From Azoarcus sp. KH32C (GTDB lineage: Bacteria > Pseudomonadota > Gammaproteobacteria > Burkholderiales > Rhodocyclaceae): a stretch of 64,000 nucleotides of DNA. Positions 1 to 9,634 of this stretch are shown piece by piece. A model generated the notes under the pieces. That model was not told the DNA's origin. It did not search any database and saw only the letters and a list, made by a program, of their open reading frames with translations. The stretch covers positions 2,480,001-2,544,000 of the forward strand of contig NC_020516.1 in NCBI RefSeq assembly GCF_000349945.1, read 5' to 3'. Position 1 is the stretch's first letter. Each line of letters opens with the position of its first letter. Both the position numbers and the translations under genes were made by a program.

Positions 1-495
1 TATCCGCCCTGGCCCGAAAAGCCCGCGCAACGCGTCCGCGTGCGCGATGCACGTCTGTGGGAAGAGCTGCTGCCGGTGTTCGTCCACGCCAATATCGCCG
101 ACCCTGCAGCGCTCCATTTCCAGCGTCGCACACTGGTCGAGAATGCTTTGCAGCTGCTGCGACAGCTCTGGGAACGACGCGACGAATGCTTCGACCCGGA
201 GGACGTCGCAAAGGGCATCCGCTTCCATCTCGTCTGCAGCTCGGACTACTCGGGCTGCGACTGCGAAGTGCGCTACCCCTCGGGCGAACCGCTGCCCGGC
301 CTGCTGAAGGCGCGTCTTGCGGCCGAGACGGACCGGGATTTTGCCGCAGCCATCGCCGTCCCGGACAAGGCAGAAAACCCCGCCAGCCGTCCCTGGGGCC
401 TGGCCGGCTACTACTCGTCCTGCCATCTGCCCGAGCTGGTCGCCGACTATTTCAACTACATCGACGAAGTCCAGCAGCAGAAAACGAGGCGCTGA
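1..495 (+). CDS. Hypothetical protein, 5' end outside the window
   Basis: The frame is open from the first base of the window to a TGA at 493-495, so the true start is probably upstream; an internal GTG at 40 is the first in-frame start codon visible. The visible part is about 164 residues, soluble-looking, with no signal peptide or membrane segment. Near the C-terminus it has an aromatic stretch (GYYSSCHLPELVADYFNYID) and mid-protein a Cys-containing segment (CSSDYSGCDCEVRYPSG). I do not recognise the family. It ends 1 base before the GTG start of the next gene, so the two are very likely co-transcribed and probably work together with the acetyltransferase that follows. Confidence 0.6.
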   Translation, partial: YPPWPEKPAQRVRVRDARLWEELLPVFVHANIADPAALHFQRRTLVENALQLLRQLWERRDECFDPEDVAKGIRFHLVCSSDYSGCDCEVRYPSGEPLPGLLKARLAAETDRDFAAAIAVPDKAENPASRPWGLAGYYSSCHLPELVADYFNYIDEVQQQKTRR

Positions 496-496
496 C

Positions 497-1954
497 GTGG
501 CGCGCCGTCCCGCCGGCCTGCGCTTTCGCGAAATCGACGCCTCGCGCGCCGGCCTTGCTGCACTCACGCGCTTCTACCGCGACAACTACGTGCGCGAATT
601 CCCGGATCCCGACGAGCGCGAATCCCTCGCCAACATGCGCCGCTACCTGCGCCTGAAGGACGAGGGCTGGTACGGCCAGAACAACTATCACATCGTGATC
701 GCCGAAGTGGAGGGAGCGGCGGTCGGCGGCATCGTTTTCGACTATCTCGCGGCCCCTAATGCCGGCGTCGTCGAATTCGTGTTCGTCGACGCTGCGCAGC
801 GACGCGCCGGAATCGGCCGCGCGCTGCTCGACGAAGCGCTGCGGATATTGCGCACCGACGCCCGGGAGCGCTGCGGAAAGCGGCTCGCGGCGGTCGTTGC
901 CGAAATGAACGATCCCTTCGTGCGCCCGCCGACGCCGGACAACCTCGATCCCTTTCGGCGTGCGGAGCTGTGGGGACGATGGGGCTTCGGCGTGCTCCGC
1001 TTCCCCTATGTCCAGCCCGCCCTGTCGGCCGGGCAGGCGCCGGTCGGCTGCCTGTTGCTGATCGCGCGCCTCTTTCGTCCCGTCCCGAAGACCGGCGTAT
1101 CCGCCGCGTGGGTGGAGCTCGTCGTCGCCGAATACCTCCGCTGGGCCATGCGCATCGACCAACCGGAGCGGGACACAAGCTTTCGCGACATGGCCGCCTT
1201 TCTGACGCGGCAGCGTCGTATCGCCTGGCAGCCGTTGCAGCATTACGTCGGTCATGATGCCGTGCGCGATTTCGTCATCGAGGAGATCGGCGAGCGCGGC
1301 CAGGCATTCGACGAAGCCCTGGCATTGCTCCGCGACGTCTTCCCATTCCCCGAACGCATCGTGCCGCCTGAGCAATTCGAGCATGCCCTCGCCAATGCGC
1401 GAGCGGGCGGGCCGCGCTATCACTTGTGGGCCTTGCGTGCTGCGGACGGGGGCAAGATCGCGGGGATGGCGAGCTTCTTCACGCTGCCCTCTGCCGGCTT
1501 CGGTGGCTACATCGCACTCGGGGAGTCGATGCGAGGATGCGGCCTGCTTCACCTTGTCATGTCGCGCATCGAAAAACGGATGATGCGCGACGGGACGCGC
1601 GCCGAGGGATGGTTCATTGAATGTGGCGACGATTCGGCCCCGGTCTTCCTTCGAGCCGGCTTCAGGGAGGTACCCCTGAAATATCGCTCGCCGGTGTGTG
1701 GCGCTGGCCCCTCGCATCAGCCCGGCGAACGTCTTCATCTACTTTATAAGCGTTTTGGCATGACGACTGAGCGGGTGTGCATCACGAGACCTCAGCTGCT
1801 TGCGGCATTGTCCGAGATTCTGCGCGATGTCTACGGCATTCCCGAGCCGCACGTGCATCCTTGCTATCGGATCGCGGAGAAAAGCTTGCCGCGACGCTCA
1901 TCTGCGGTGGTGTCATTGCGCGCTGCCTCGGATCTGGAACCGATTTCCAGCTGA
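497..1954 (+). CDS. Double GNAT-family N-acetyltransferase
   Basis: A protein of about 485 residues with two GNAT (Gcn5-related) folds. The frame stays open upstream to 317, but the GTG at 497 sits 1 base after the preceding stop and begins the conserved part. The N-terminal domain shows a good motif A for acetyl-CoA binding (VFVDAAQRRAGIGRALLDEA, about residues 93-112). The second, around residues 290-420, has a weaker motif (ESMRGCGLLHLVMSRIE) where the usual R/Q-x-x-G-x-G/A pyrophosphate loop is only partly kept, suggesting a structural or degenerate second domain. The acceptor substrate cannot be inferred. The close coupling to the upstream gene suggests a common task. The last 30 residues are low-complexity and may not be part of the fold. 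Confidence 0.75.
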   Translation: MARRPAGLRFREIDASRAGLAALTRFYRDNYVREFPDPDERESLANMRRYLRLKDEGWYGQNNYHIVIAEVEGAAVGGIVFDYLAAPNAGVVEFVFVDAAQRRAGIGRALLDEALRILRTDARERCGKRLAAVVAEMNDPFVRPPTPDNLDPFRRAELWGRWGFGVLRFPYVQPALSAGQAPVGCLLLIARLFRPVPKTGVSAAWVELVVAEYLRWAMRIDQPERDTSFRDMAAFLTRQRRIAWQPLQHYVGHDAVRDFVIEEIGERGQAFDEALALLRDVFPFPERIVPPEQFEHALANARAGGPRYHLWALRAADGGKIAGMASFFTLPSAGFGGYIALGESMRGCGLLHLVMSRIEKRMMRDGTRAEGWFIECGDDSAPVFLRAGFREVPLKYRSPVCGAGPSHQPGERLHLLYKRFGMTTERVCITRPQLLAALSEILRDVYGIPEPHVHPCYRIAEKSLPRRSSAVVSLRAASDLEPISS

Positions 1955-2005
1955 CCCGTCATTCAAATCCACACCCCAAGCAGGGGTAATACCTGACAAA
2001 AACAC

Positions 2006-2034
2006 TTGGCTATTGCTTGCCGTTTTGCTATATA
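2006..2034 (+). promoter_or_regulatory. Candidate sigma-70 promoter of the kinase/c-di-GMP operon
   Basis: TTGGCT (2006-2011) and TATATA (2029-2034) are separated by exactly 17 bases and lie about 85 bases upstream of the histidine kinase start at 2117. Each hexamer matches the consensus at four of six positions. It is the only reasonable -35/-10 pair I see in this 160-base gap. Confidence 0.4.
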
Positions 2035-2116
2035 GACGTCATGAAGCTGCACACAAATTTCATCCCGTGAGGGGCGAGCGCGGGATTCGGCAGCAACGCA
2101 TTCTTCCGGAGAGGGC

Positions 2117-3961
2117 ATGACGATCGACGTTTGCAGGCTCTTTTTTGATGAATCTCCCGATGCACTCATGTTCGTCACGCCCGAAGGGGTCATCATTCAC
2201 TGGAACAAGGGTGCCGAACGCATCTTCGGCTTCAAGGCCGACGAAGTTCGGAACCGTTCGCTGATCGATCTGCTCGTCCCTCCGGAACGCGTAAATGAAG
2301 AGCGGGCCTTGTTGCGCGAGGCGGCCGAGAAGGGATTTGCCACGGTCGAATCCCTGCGTCGGCGCAAGGACGGCTCGCTGGTGTACGTTTCGATCTCCGG
2401 GAAGATCGTGCGCGACGAGGGCACGGGAATCGACTGCATCCTGATGGTCAAGAAGGACGTCACGCAGTTGAAGGTGATGCGCGACGCAAAGCTCGTCGAA
2501 GCGCGCTACCGCGAGCTGCTCGAGTCGATGCCCGATGGCATCGTGATGGTCAACGCCGCCGGTCGCATCGTCTTCTCCAATAGCCAGGCCGAAACCATGT
2601 TCCGCTATCCGGAGGGCACGCTGAAAGGCAATGCGATCGAGACCCTGCTGCCGGAGCGCTTCCGTGGCGGCCACGTGGCGCATCGCTCGAACTATTTCAG
2701 CCAATTGCGCACGCGCACGATGGGCATGGGGCTCGAACTCTACGGACTGCGCCGGGACGGCACCGAATTTCCGGTCGAAATCAGCCTGAGTCCGCTGAAC
2801 ACGGAGGAGGGCACGCTCGTGATGAGCGCGATCCGCGACATCAGCGGGCGCAAGAAAGCCGAGGAAAAATTCCGCGGGCTGCTCGAATCCGCACCGGACG
2901 CGATCGTGATCGTCGGCCGGAACGGGCAGATCGTGCTGGTCAATTCGCAGGCCGAACGGCTGTTCGGGTACGCACGTGACGAAATGATCGGTAACCCGAT
3001 CGAAATGCTTCTGCCGGAGCGCTACCGCTTCCAGCACCCCGGGCACCGGACTTCCTTCTTCAACGATCCGCGTGTGCGCCCGATGGGCGTCGGGCTCGAG
3101 CTCTACGGCCGCCGCAAGGGCGGAGACGAGTTTCCGGTCGAGATCAGCCTGAGTCCGCTCGAAATGGAGGAGGGGACCCTTGTATCGAGTGCGATCCGCG
3201 ACATCACCGAACGCAAGCGTTTCGAGAAGGCGTTGCAGGAAAAGAACATGGAGCTCGCGAACGCCAATGCCGCAAAGGACCACTTCCTCGCCAACATGAG
3301 CCATGAATTGCGCACCCCGCTCAACGCGATCATCGGATTCACCGGCACCTTGCTGATGAAGCTGCCGGGCCCGCTCAACCCCGTGCAGGAAAAGCAGCTG
3401 CGTACCGTTCAGGGCAGCGGGCAGCACCTCCTGGCGTTGATCAACGACCTGCTCGATGTCGCAAAAATCGAGGCCGGCAAGATCGAATTGGTGCGCGAGC
3501 CAACGGACTGCAACGTAGTGATCGAACAGATCGCGGCCACGTTGCGGCCGCAGGCCGAGAACAAGGGGCTGCAATTCGTCGTCGACCTGCACCGCGGCCC
3601 CTGCCTGCTGCTCACGGACAAGCGCGCCCTGAGCCAGATCGTCATCAACCTCGTCCAGAATGCGATCAAGTTCACCGAGCAGGGCTACGTCCACGTCCGG
3701 GTTAGCCGGGTGAGCGACGGGGATCTGCCGGCAGTGGAAATCAGTGTCCAGGATAGTGGCGCCGGAATCAGCAAGGAGGACCAGGGCAGGCTCTTCGCCC
3801 CCTTCTCCCGCATCACGCAAAAGGGCGGAAAGATCGCCGAAGGCACCGGTCTGGGCCTTCATCTGAGCCAGAAGCTCGCGGAGAAACTGGGCGGACGGAT
3901 CCTCGTCCGCAGTGCGGCCGGCGATGGCAGCACGTTTTCCCTGGTTCTGCCGGAGCAATGA
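2117..3961 (+). CDS. PAS-PAS-PAS hybrid-type sensor histidine kinase (cytoplasmic)
   Basis: A 614-residue kinase with no transmembrane segment, so it probably senses a cytoplasmic cue. Three PAS domains occupy about residues 5-115, 130-250 and 255-375. The second and third are near-duplicates of each other (shared blocks such as LELYG and EFPVEISLSPL). A HisKA domain follows, with the phosphorylatable His in MSHELRTPLNAIIGF (about residue 395). A HATPase domain then has the N box (NLVQNAIKFTEQG), G1 (DSGAGIS) and G2 (GTGLGLHLSQKLAEKLGG). Its stop overlaps the next start (ATGA at 3958-3961), coupling it to the receiver protein. The partner is almost certainly that receiver and/or the REC domain of the third gene. 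Confidence 0.9.
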   Translation: MTIDVCRLFFDESPDALMFVTPEGVIIHWNKGAERIFGFKADEVRNRSLIDLLVPPERVNEERALLREAAEKGFATVESLRRRKDGSLVYVSISGKIVRDEGTGIDCILMVKKDVTQLKVMRDAKLVEARYRELLESMPDGIVMVNAAGRIVFSNSQAETMFRYPEGTLKGNAIETLLPERFRGGHVAHRSNYFSQLRTRTMGMGLELYGLRRDGTEFPVEISLSPLNTEEGTLVMSAIRDISGRKKAEEKFRGLLESAPDAIVIVGRNGQIVLVNSQAERLFGYARDEMIGNPIEMLLPERYRFQHPGHRTSFFNDPRVRPMGVGLELYGRRKGGDEFPVEISLSPLEMEEGTLVSSAIRDITERKRFEKALQEKNMELANANAAKDHFLANMSHELRTPLNAIIGFTGTLLMKLPGPLNPVQEKQLRTVQGSGQHLLALINDLLDVAKIEAGKIELVREPTDCNVVIEQIAATLRPQAENKGLQFVVDLHRGPCLLLTDKRALSQIVINLVQNAIKFTEQGYVHVRVSRVSDGDLPAVEISVQDSGAGISKEDQGRLFAPFSRITQKGGKIAEGTGLGLHLSQKLAEKLGGRILVRSAAGDGSTFSLVLPEQ

Positions 3962-4365
3962 CCATGGGGGCTCGAATTCTCCTCATCGAAGACAATCCGG
4001 CCAATTTGGAGTTGGCGACCTACCTGCTGGAAACCGGCGGCTACGAGGTGATTGCCGCAGAGGACGGCGAGGAGGGGCTCGCGCTGCTCAAGCAGCAAAG
4101 ACCGGACATCGTCGTCACGGACCTGCAGATGCCCGTCGTCGACGGCTACGAAGTGCTCAGGCGGCTTCGGCAAGATGCCTCCTTCGATGTGGTGCCGGTG
4201 ATCGCGGTCACGGCATTTTCGATGTCCGGCGATCGCGTGAAGGTGCTGCGCGCAGGTTTCGACGGTTACCTTTCGAAGCCCATCGTGCCCGAGATCTTCG
4301 TCAGCCAGATCGACGCTTTCCTGAAGGCGGGCCGGCGCCTTGGCCCCTTGCCAGAAGACCAATGA
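3958..4365 (+). CDS. Single-domain CheY-like response regulator
   Basis: A 135-residue stand-alone receiver. The acidic pair is in LLIEDN, the phosphoacceptor Asp in VVTDLQMP (about residue 54), a conserved Thr/Ala in VTAFS, and the Lys in LSKP. There is no output domain, so it must act by protein contact or as a phosphate shuttle. The start ATG overlaps the kinase stop, and a second in-frame ATG lies two codons later. It ends 12 bases before the third gene, which carries its own REC domain. A phosphorelay or branched output from the upstream kinase is therefore plausible. Confidence 0.9.
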   Translation: MTMGARILLIEDNPANLELATYLLETGGYEVIAAEDGEEGLALLKQQRPDIVVTDLQMPVVDGYEVLRRLRQDASFDVVPVIAVTAFSMSGDRVKVLRAGFDGYLSKPIVPEIFVSQIDAFLKAGRRLGPLPEDQ

Positions 4366-4377
4366 GGGAGCGTACCC

Positions 4378-7300
4378 GTGGCCAAGGTACTCGTGGTCGA
4401 CGACCACCCACTGAATCGCGAGCTGATCGTCACCCTGCTGGGGTACGACGGCCATGAAGCGATCGAGGCCGGCGATGGCGCGGAAGCCTTGTCGATTGCG
4501 AAGGCTCAGCATCCGGATCTGGTGATCTGCGACATCCTGATGCCGACGATGGACGGGTATGAATTCGTCCGGCGGCTGCGTGCGGACCCCTCGATTGCAG
4601 ACACGGAGGTGATGTTCTACACGGCCAACTACCACGAGCGCGAGGCACAGAACCTGGCGAACATCCTCGGTGTGTCGCGCATCCTGGTCAAGCCATGCCC
4701 GGTCGAGGAGATTATGGGGGCCATTGACCAGGCTCTGACGGGCGGCCACAAGCCGGCTCCTCAACCGGCGAGCAGCGAATTCGACAATGAGCACCTACGG
4801 GTCCTGACCAACAAGCTGGCCGCCAAGGCCGAAGAGCTGGAACATGCCAACCAGCGTCTCGCCGCGCTGACCGAGCTCAATCTCCAGCTTTCCGCCGAGC
4901 GTGACTTGAGGGCGCTCCTGGACAAGGCCTGCCAGGGCGCCCGCGAGCTGACCGGCGCACGCTACGCGATACTCAGCATCGAGGGACGGAGCAATGGCCG
5001 AAGCCTCGTGTTTCTTGGTTACGGCCTTTCGCCCGAGGAAACGGACCGCCTTCACGAATGCGCATTCGATCATGGGGTGATCGGCCGCATGCTGCGCGAG
5101 CGCAGACCCGTCCGCTTCACGAACCCCGGCGGAAACCCGGCCGGCATCGGCCTGCCCGGCGACTTCCCGGCCGTGCATTGCGGCGTGGCCGCCCCGATCG
5201 CATCAGCGCTGTCGGTATTCGGCTGGGTGTGCCTGATCAACAAAGTGGGGGCGCCGGAATTCACCGAGCAGGACGAGTGGGTCTCGGGCGCACATGCCGC
5301 GCAGGCTGGCCGCATCTACGAGAACTGGCAGCTGTACGGCCAACTCGAGCGACGGGCCGACGACCTCGCCCGCGAGGTCGCGATGCGCCAGCGCACCGAG
5401 CAACAATTGCATCGCGTGCTGCGCGCGCGCAAGGTGCTGGCGGAATGCAACCGGTCGCTCGTTCGTGCGACCGACGAAAACCACTTGCTGGCGGAACTGT
5501 GCCGATTCCTGATCGAACTCGGCGGCTACGGCGCAGCCTGGGTCGGGCTGGCGCGCAAGGATGCGGCGAGGACGATCGAAACCGTCGCACATGCCGGCGA
5601 CGACGCCAGCTTTCTCGATACCGTCCGCTTCTCCTGGGCTGACGACGACTTCGGGCAAGGTCCCGCGGGCGTGGCGGTACGCACGCGCATGCCGCAGATC
5701 GTCCACGACATCGCCACCGATCCTCGTCTTGTCCGCTGGCGTCAGGCGGCGCTGGAACGCGGCTTCAACGCGGCGGCAGCGCTGCCTCTCAAGTACGAGG
5801 CGAATACCTTCGGCGTGCTGTGTATCGTCGCGGCCGAGACCGATGCATTCGACGCCGACGAGGTCGAACTGCTCGTCGAGCTGACCGACGACGTGGCCTT
5901 CGGCATGCACGCACTGCGCGCGCGCGTCTTGCAGCAGCAGATGGAAGAGACGCTCAGGCTGCGAAACCGCGCAATCGACGAAAGCATCAACGCCATCGTC
6001 ATCAGCGAGGCGAACCTCGACGCCGACAACCCCACCATCTACGTCAATCCCGCGTTCACGACGATGACGGGATACCGGGCCGACGAGGTACTCGGCCGCA
6101 ATCCGCGCTTCCTGATGGGGGACGACTGGGATCAGCCGGATATTCAGCGGCTGCGGGACGCGGTTCGCGAGGGTGCGGATGCACGGGTCCTCCTGCGCAA
6201 CTACCGCAAGGACGGCACGCTGTTCTGGAACGAGATCTCGCTCGCCTCGATGCATGACCCGTCCGGCAAGGTCTCGCACTTCATCGCGATCTTCAACGAT
6301 CTCACTGACCGCCGGCGCTACGAGGCCGAACTCGAACTGCAGGCCAACCACGATGCGCTGACCGGGCTGGCGAACCGCAACCTGCTGAACGACCGGCTGC
6401 AGCAGACGATGATCCATGCCAAACGCAACGGCTCCTCGGTGGCCGTCATGCTGCTCGACCTTGACCGCTTCAAGGTGATCAACGACAGCCTCGGCCACGC
6501 CGCAGGCGATACCCTGCTCCAGGAGGTGGCCCGGCGCCTGATTTCAAGTGTCCGACAAGGCGATACCGTCGCACGGTTGGGCGGCGACGAGTTCATGATC
6601 GTGATGCCGGAGCTTGGCGCCGAGAGTGACGCCGTGATGCTTGCATCGAAGCTCCTCGAGACCATTTGCGCGCCGATGATGCTTGCCGGGCGCAGCATGG
6701 TCGTGACTTGCAGCCTGGGCGTCTCGCTGTACCCGCGAGATGGGCCGTGCGCCGCCAACCTCCTCAAGAATGCCGATGTGGCGATGTACCGGGCCAAGGA
6801 AATCGGGCGCAACCGCTTCCAGTTCTACGCGCCCGAGATGAACATGCGGACGCTCCAGCGGCTTGAGATCGAGAACGGACTGCGCCGCGCGCTCGAGCGC
6901 AAGGAACTGGAGCTGTACTTTCAGCCGAAGATCGAACTCGTCGGCGGATCGGTCGTGGGGGCCGAGGCCTTGATCCGCTGGCGTCATCCCGAACTCGGCA
7001 TGGTGTCGCCGGGCGAATTCATTCCCGTTGCCGAGGAGACTGGACTGATCGTGCCGATCGGCGAATGGGTAATCGGCGCGGCCTGCGAGCAGCTCAAGGC
7101 CTGGCGCGAGGAGGGACTGGGCGACGTGAGCCTCGCCGTCAACGTTTCGGCGCGGCAGTTCCAGCAAGAAGAACTTCTCGCGGTGCTGGAAGATGCGCTG
7201 CGAGCCTCGGACATCCCCGCCCGGCAACTCCTGCTCGAAGTGACCGAGAGCGCCGTGATGGACAATCCGGAGAAGACCATCGTCACATTGGGTGAACTCA

Positions 7301-7668
7301 GAAAGCTCGGCGTGCGCACCTCGCTCGACGACTTCGGCACCGGCTACTCGAGCCTCAACTATCTCAAGCGCTTCCCGATCGACAGCCTGAAGATCGACCA
7401 GTCCTTCGTCGCGGACCTGACCACCTCGGCCGAGGACGCCGCCATCGCTCTGATGGTGATCTCGCTCGCCCACAGCCTGAAGCAGACGGTGATCGCCGAG
7501 GGCGTCGAGACCGAAGCCCAGCTCGAATTCCTGCGTCGGCACGGATGCGACGAAATGCAGGGCTACCTGTTCAGCCGACCGCTCCCGGCGGCGGCCTTCG
7601 CGCAACTGCTGCGGGACGGCACGGGCCTGTCGCTGGCCCCGTTGAAGGCGGACAGAACCTTCCACTGA
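4378..7668 (+). CDS. Response regulator with GAF-GAF-PAS-GGDEF-EAL (c-di-GMP turnover)
   Basis: A 1096-residue output protein starting at GTG 4378. Order: REC (1-125, phosphoacceptor Asp in ICDILMP), coiled coil (135-165), GAF (170-320), coiled coil, GAF (355-510), PAS (530-640), GGDEF (655-815) and EAL (830-1080). The cyclase motif GGDEF is intact and an RxxD inhibitory site (RQGD) lies five residues before it. The phosphodiesterase motifs EALIRW, DDFGTGYSSL and KIDQSFV are also intact, so both c-di-GMP synthesis and breakdown are possible, with the balance set by phosphorylation and by GAF/PAS ligands. It is the terminal gene of the kinase operon. Confidence 0.93.
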   Translation: MAKVLVVDDHPLNRELIVTLLGYDGHEAIEAGDGAEALSIAKAQHPDLVICDILMPTMDGYEFVRRLRADPSIADTEVMFYTANYHEREAQNLANILGVSRILVKPCPVEEIMGAIDQALTGGHKPAPQPASSEFDNEHLRVLTNKLAAKAEELEHANQRLAALTELNLQLSAERDLRALLDKACQGARELTGARYAILSIEGRSNGRSLVFLGYGLSPEETDRLHECAFDHGVIGRMLRERRPVRFTNPGGNPAGIGLPGDFPAVHCGVAAPIASALSVFGWVCLINKVGAPEFTEQDEWVSGAHAAQAGRIYENWQLYGQLERRADDLAREVAMRQRTEQQLHRVLRARKVLAECNRSLVRATDENHLLAELCRFLIELGGYGAAWVGLARKDAARTIETVAHAGDDASFLDTVRFSWADDDFGQGPAGVAVRTRMPQIVHDIATDPRLVRWRQAALERGFNAAAALPLKYEANTFGVLCIVAAETDAFDADEVELLVELTDDVAFGMHALRARVLQQQMEETLRLRNRAIDESINAIVISEANLDADNPTIYVNPAFTTMTGYRADEVLGRNPRFLMGDDWDQPDIQRLRDAVREGADARVLLRNYRKDGTLFWNEISLASMHDPSGKVSHFIAIFNDLTDRRRYEAELELQANHDALTGLANRNLLNDRLQQTMIHAKRNGSSVAVMLLDLDRFKVINDSLGHAAGDTLLQEVARRLISSVRQGDTVARLGGDEFMIVMPELGAESDAVMLASKLLETICAPMMLAGRSMVVTCSLGVSLYPRDGPCAANLLKNADVAMYRAKEIGRNRFQFYAPEMNMRTLQRLEIENGLRRALERKELELYFQPKIELVGGSVVGAEALIRWRHPELGMVSPGEFIPVAEETGLIVPIGEWVIGAACEQLKAWREEGLGDVSLAVNVSARQFQQEELLAVLEDALRASDIPARQLLLEVTESAVMDNPEKTIVTLGELRKLGVRTSLDDFGTGYSSLNYLKRFPIDSLKIDQSFVADLTTSAEDAAIALMVISLAHSLKQTVIAEGVETEAQLEFLRRHGCDEMQGYLFSRPLPAAAFAQLLRDGTGLSLAPLKADRTFH

Positions 7669-7727
7669 AGGAGGCGGTCCGGTGAAGTATCCGGGCTAAA
7701 ATAGAGCCCCGAGTGCAGTGCAGAACA

Positions 7728-9632
7728 ATGTCCCAATCGTCCCCACGCGTCCTGTCGGTCATCCCGCCGATGACGCAACTCAACACGCCATACCCCTCGA
7801 CCGCCTACCTGACGGGCTTTCTGCGCTCGCGCGGCATCGACGCCGTCCAGGAGGACCTCGCCCTCGCGCTCGTGCTCAAGCTCTTTTCCCGTGCTGGCCT
7901 GGACGTCATTCGCGCTCGTGCCGAAGTGTGTCCCGAGCGCAAGCGCAGTCCGCGCGTGAATGCCTTCCTCGCGAGCTTCGACCGCTATAGCGCCACGGTC
8001 GAACCGGTCGTCGCCTTCCTGCAAGGGCGCGATTCCACGCTCGCTCACCGCATCTGCGGCCGCAATTTCCTGCCCGAGGGTTCGCGTTTCGAATCGCTGG
8101 ACGTGTACATCGATCCTGAAGGCGGCGATCCGCTCGCCTGGGCCTTCGGCATGCTCGGTCTCGAAGACCGCGCCCGGCACCTCGCGACGCTCTACCTCAA
8201 CGACCTCGCCGACGTCGTCCGCGAAGCCATCGATCCGCGCTTCGAATTCGTCCGCTACGCGGAGTCGCTGGCGCAGAGCCAGGCGAGCTTCGATCCGCTC
8301 GCCACGGCACTTGCCGAGCCGCTCAACCTGATCGACGAAACGCTGCGCGACTTGACCCTGCAGACGATTGCCCGCCATGCGCCGCAACTCGTGCTCCTCT
8401 CCGTGCCTTTCCCCGGCGCCGTCTATGCGGCCTTCCGCATCGCCCAGGCCATCAAGGCCCACGATCCGGCGATCGTTACCGTGCTCGGGGGCGGCTTCGT
8501 CAACACCGAGTTGCGCGAACTCGCCGAACCGCGGGTCTTCGACCATTTCGACTACGTCACGCTCGACGACGGCGAACGCCCCCTGCTCGCACTGCTCGAC
8601 CACCTGCGCGGCGGACGCTCCCGCTCGCGGCTCGTGCGCACCTTCTTCCGCGACGAACAGAGCGGGGCGGTTCGCTACGTGAACATCGGCGAGGCGGACG
8701 TCGCCTTCGCCGAGGTCGGCACCCCGACCTGGGACGGCCTGCCGCTCGACCGCTACCTGTCGGTGCTGGACATGCTCAATCCGATGCACCGCCTGTGGTC
8801 GGACGGGCGCTGGAACAAGCTGACCGTCGCGCATGGCTGCTACTGGAAGAAATGCAGTTTCTGCGATGTCAGTCTCGACTACATCTCGCGCTATGACGGC
8901 GCCAGCGCGGCAACCCTGGTAGACCGCATCGACGCGATCATCGAAGAGACCGGCCAGACGGGCTTCCACTTCGTCGACGAGGCCGCCCCCCCGAAGGCGC
9001 TGAAGGCGCTCGCGCAGGAACTGCTCGCCCGCAATCGCGCAATCTCGTGGTGGGGCAACATCCGCTTCGAGAAGTCCTTCACGCCCGAACTTTGCGAGTT
9101 GCTCGCGGATAGCGGTTGCATCGCCGTCTCAGGCGGCCTCGAAGTCGCCTCGGACCGGCTGCTGAAGTTGATGAAGAAGGGCGTGTCGGTCGACCAGGTC
9201 GCACGCGTCACCAGCGCCTTCACGAACGCCGGTATCCTGGTGCACGCCTACCTGATGTACGGTTTCCCGACGCAGACCGTGCAGGACACCGTCGATGCCC
9301 TCGAATACGTCCGCCAGCTCTTCGAAGCCGGCTGCATCCAGTCCGGCTTCTTCCACCGCTTCGCCTGTACCGTGCATTCGCCGGTGGGCATGAATCCGGA
9401 GGAATACGGCGTCTCGCTCGTGCCGCTGCCGCCAGGAAAATTCGCGCGCAACGACGTGAAGTTCATCGACCCCACCGGGGCCGATCACGACAGCCTTGGC
9501 ATTGCGCTCAACAAGGCGCTATACAACTACATGCACGGTATCGGGCTGGAAGAGGACGTGCGCAGCTGGTTCGCCGGCCGCGTGCCCCGCACCCGCGTGG
9601 CGCGGCACTTCGTCGCCAGCGCGCTGGGCTGA
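7728..9632 (+). CDS. B12-binding-domain radical SAM protein
   Basis: About 634 residues from ATG 7728; a GTG five codons upstream (7713) is in frame but has no better ribosome site. The N-terminal half begins like a cobalamin-binding domain of this class (VIPPMTQLNTPYPSTAYLTGFL; later GGGFVNTELREL). The radical SAM core follows, with cluster cysteines in GCYWKKCSFCDV, i.e. CX4CX2C rather than the usual CX3CX2C. Other core features include a GGLEVAS segment and YGFPTQT. The family includes methyltransferases and cyclases; the substrate is unknown. It lies 59 bases after the c-di-GMP operon on the same strand, with no clear link in function. Confidence 0.85.
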   Translation: MSQSSPRVLSVIPPMTQLNTPYPSTAYLTGFLRSRGIDAVQEDLALALVLKLFSRAGLDVIRARAEVCPERKRSPRVNAFLASFDRYSATVEPVVAFLQGRDSTLAHRICGRNFLPEGSRFESLDVYIDPEGGDPLAWAFGMLGLEDRARHLATLYLNDLADVVREAIDPRFEFVRYAESLAQSQASFDPLATALAEPLNLIDETLRDLTLQTIARHAPQLVLLSVPFPGAVYAAFRIAQAIKAHDPAIVTVLGGGFVNTELRELAEPRVFDHFDYVTLDDGERPLLALLDHLRGGRSRSRLVRTFFRDEQSGAVRYVNIGEADVAFAEVGTPTWDGLPLDRYLSVLDMLNPMHRLWSDGRWNKLTVAHGCYWKKCSFCDVSLDYISRYDGASAATLVDRIDAIIEETGQTGFHFVDEAAPPKALKALAQELLARNRAISWWGNIRFEKSFTPELCELLADSGCIAVSGGLEVASDRLLKLMKKGVSVDQVARVTSAFTNAGILVHAYLMYGFPTQTVQDTVDALEYVRQLFEAGCIQSGFFHRFACTVHSPVGMNPEEYGVSLVPLPPGKFARNDVKFIDPTGADHDSLGIALNKALYNYMHGIGLEEDVRSWFAGRVPRTRVARHFVASALG

Positions 9633-9634
9633 TA

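Noticed and set aside
2060..3958. 632-codon minus-strand frame opposite the histidine kinase
   Set aside because: It mirrors the codon pattern of the kinase; the plus-strand product has full kinase motifs, and the minus translation has none.
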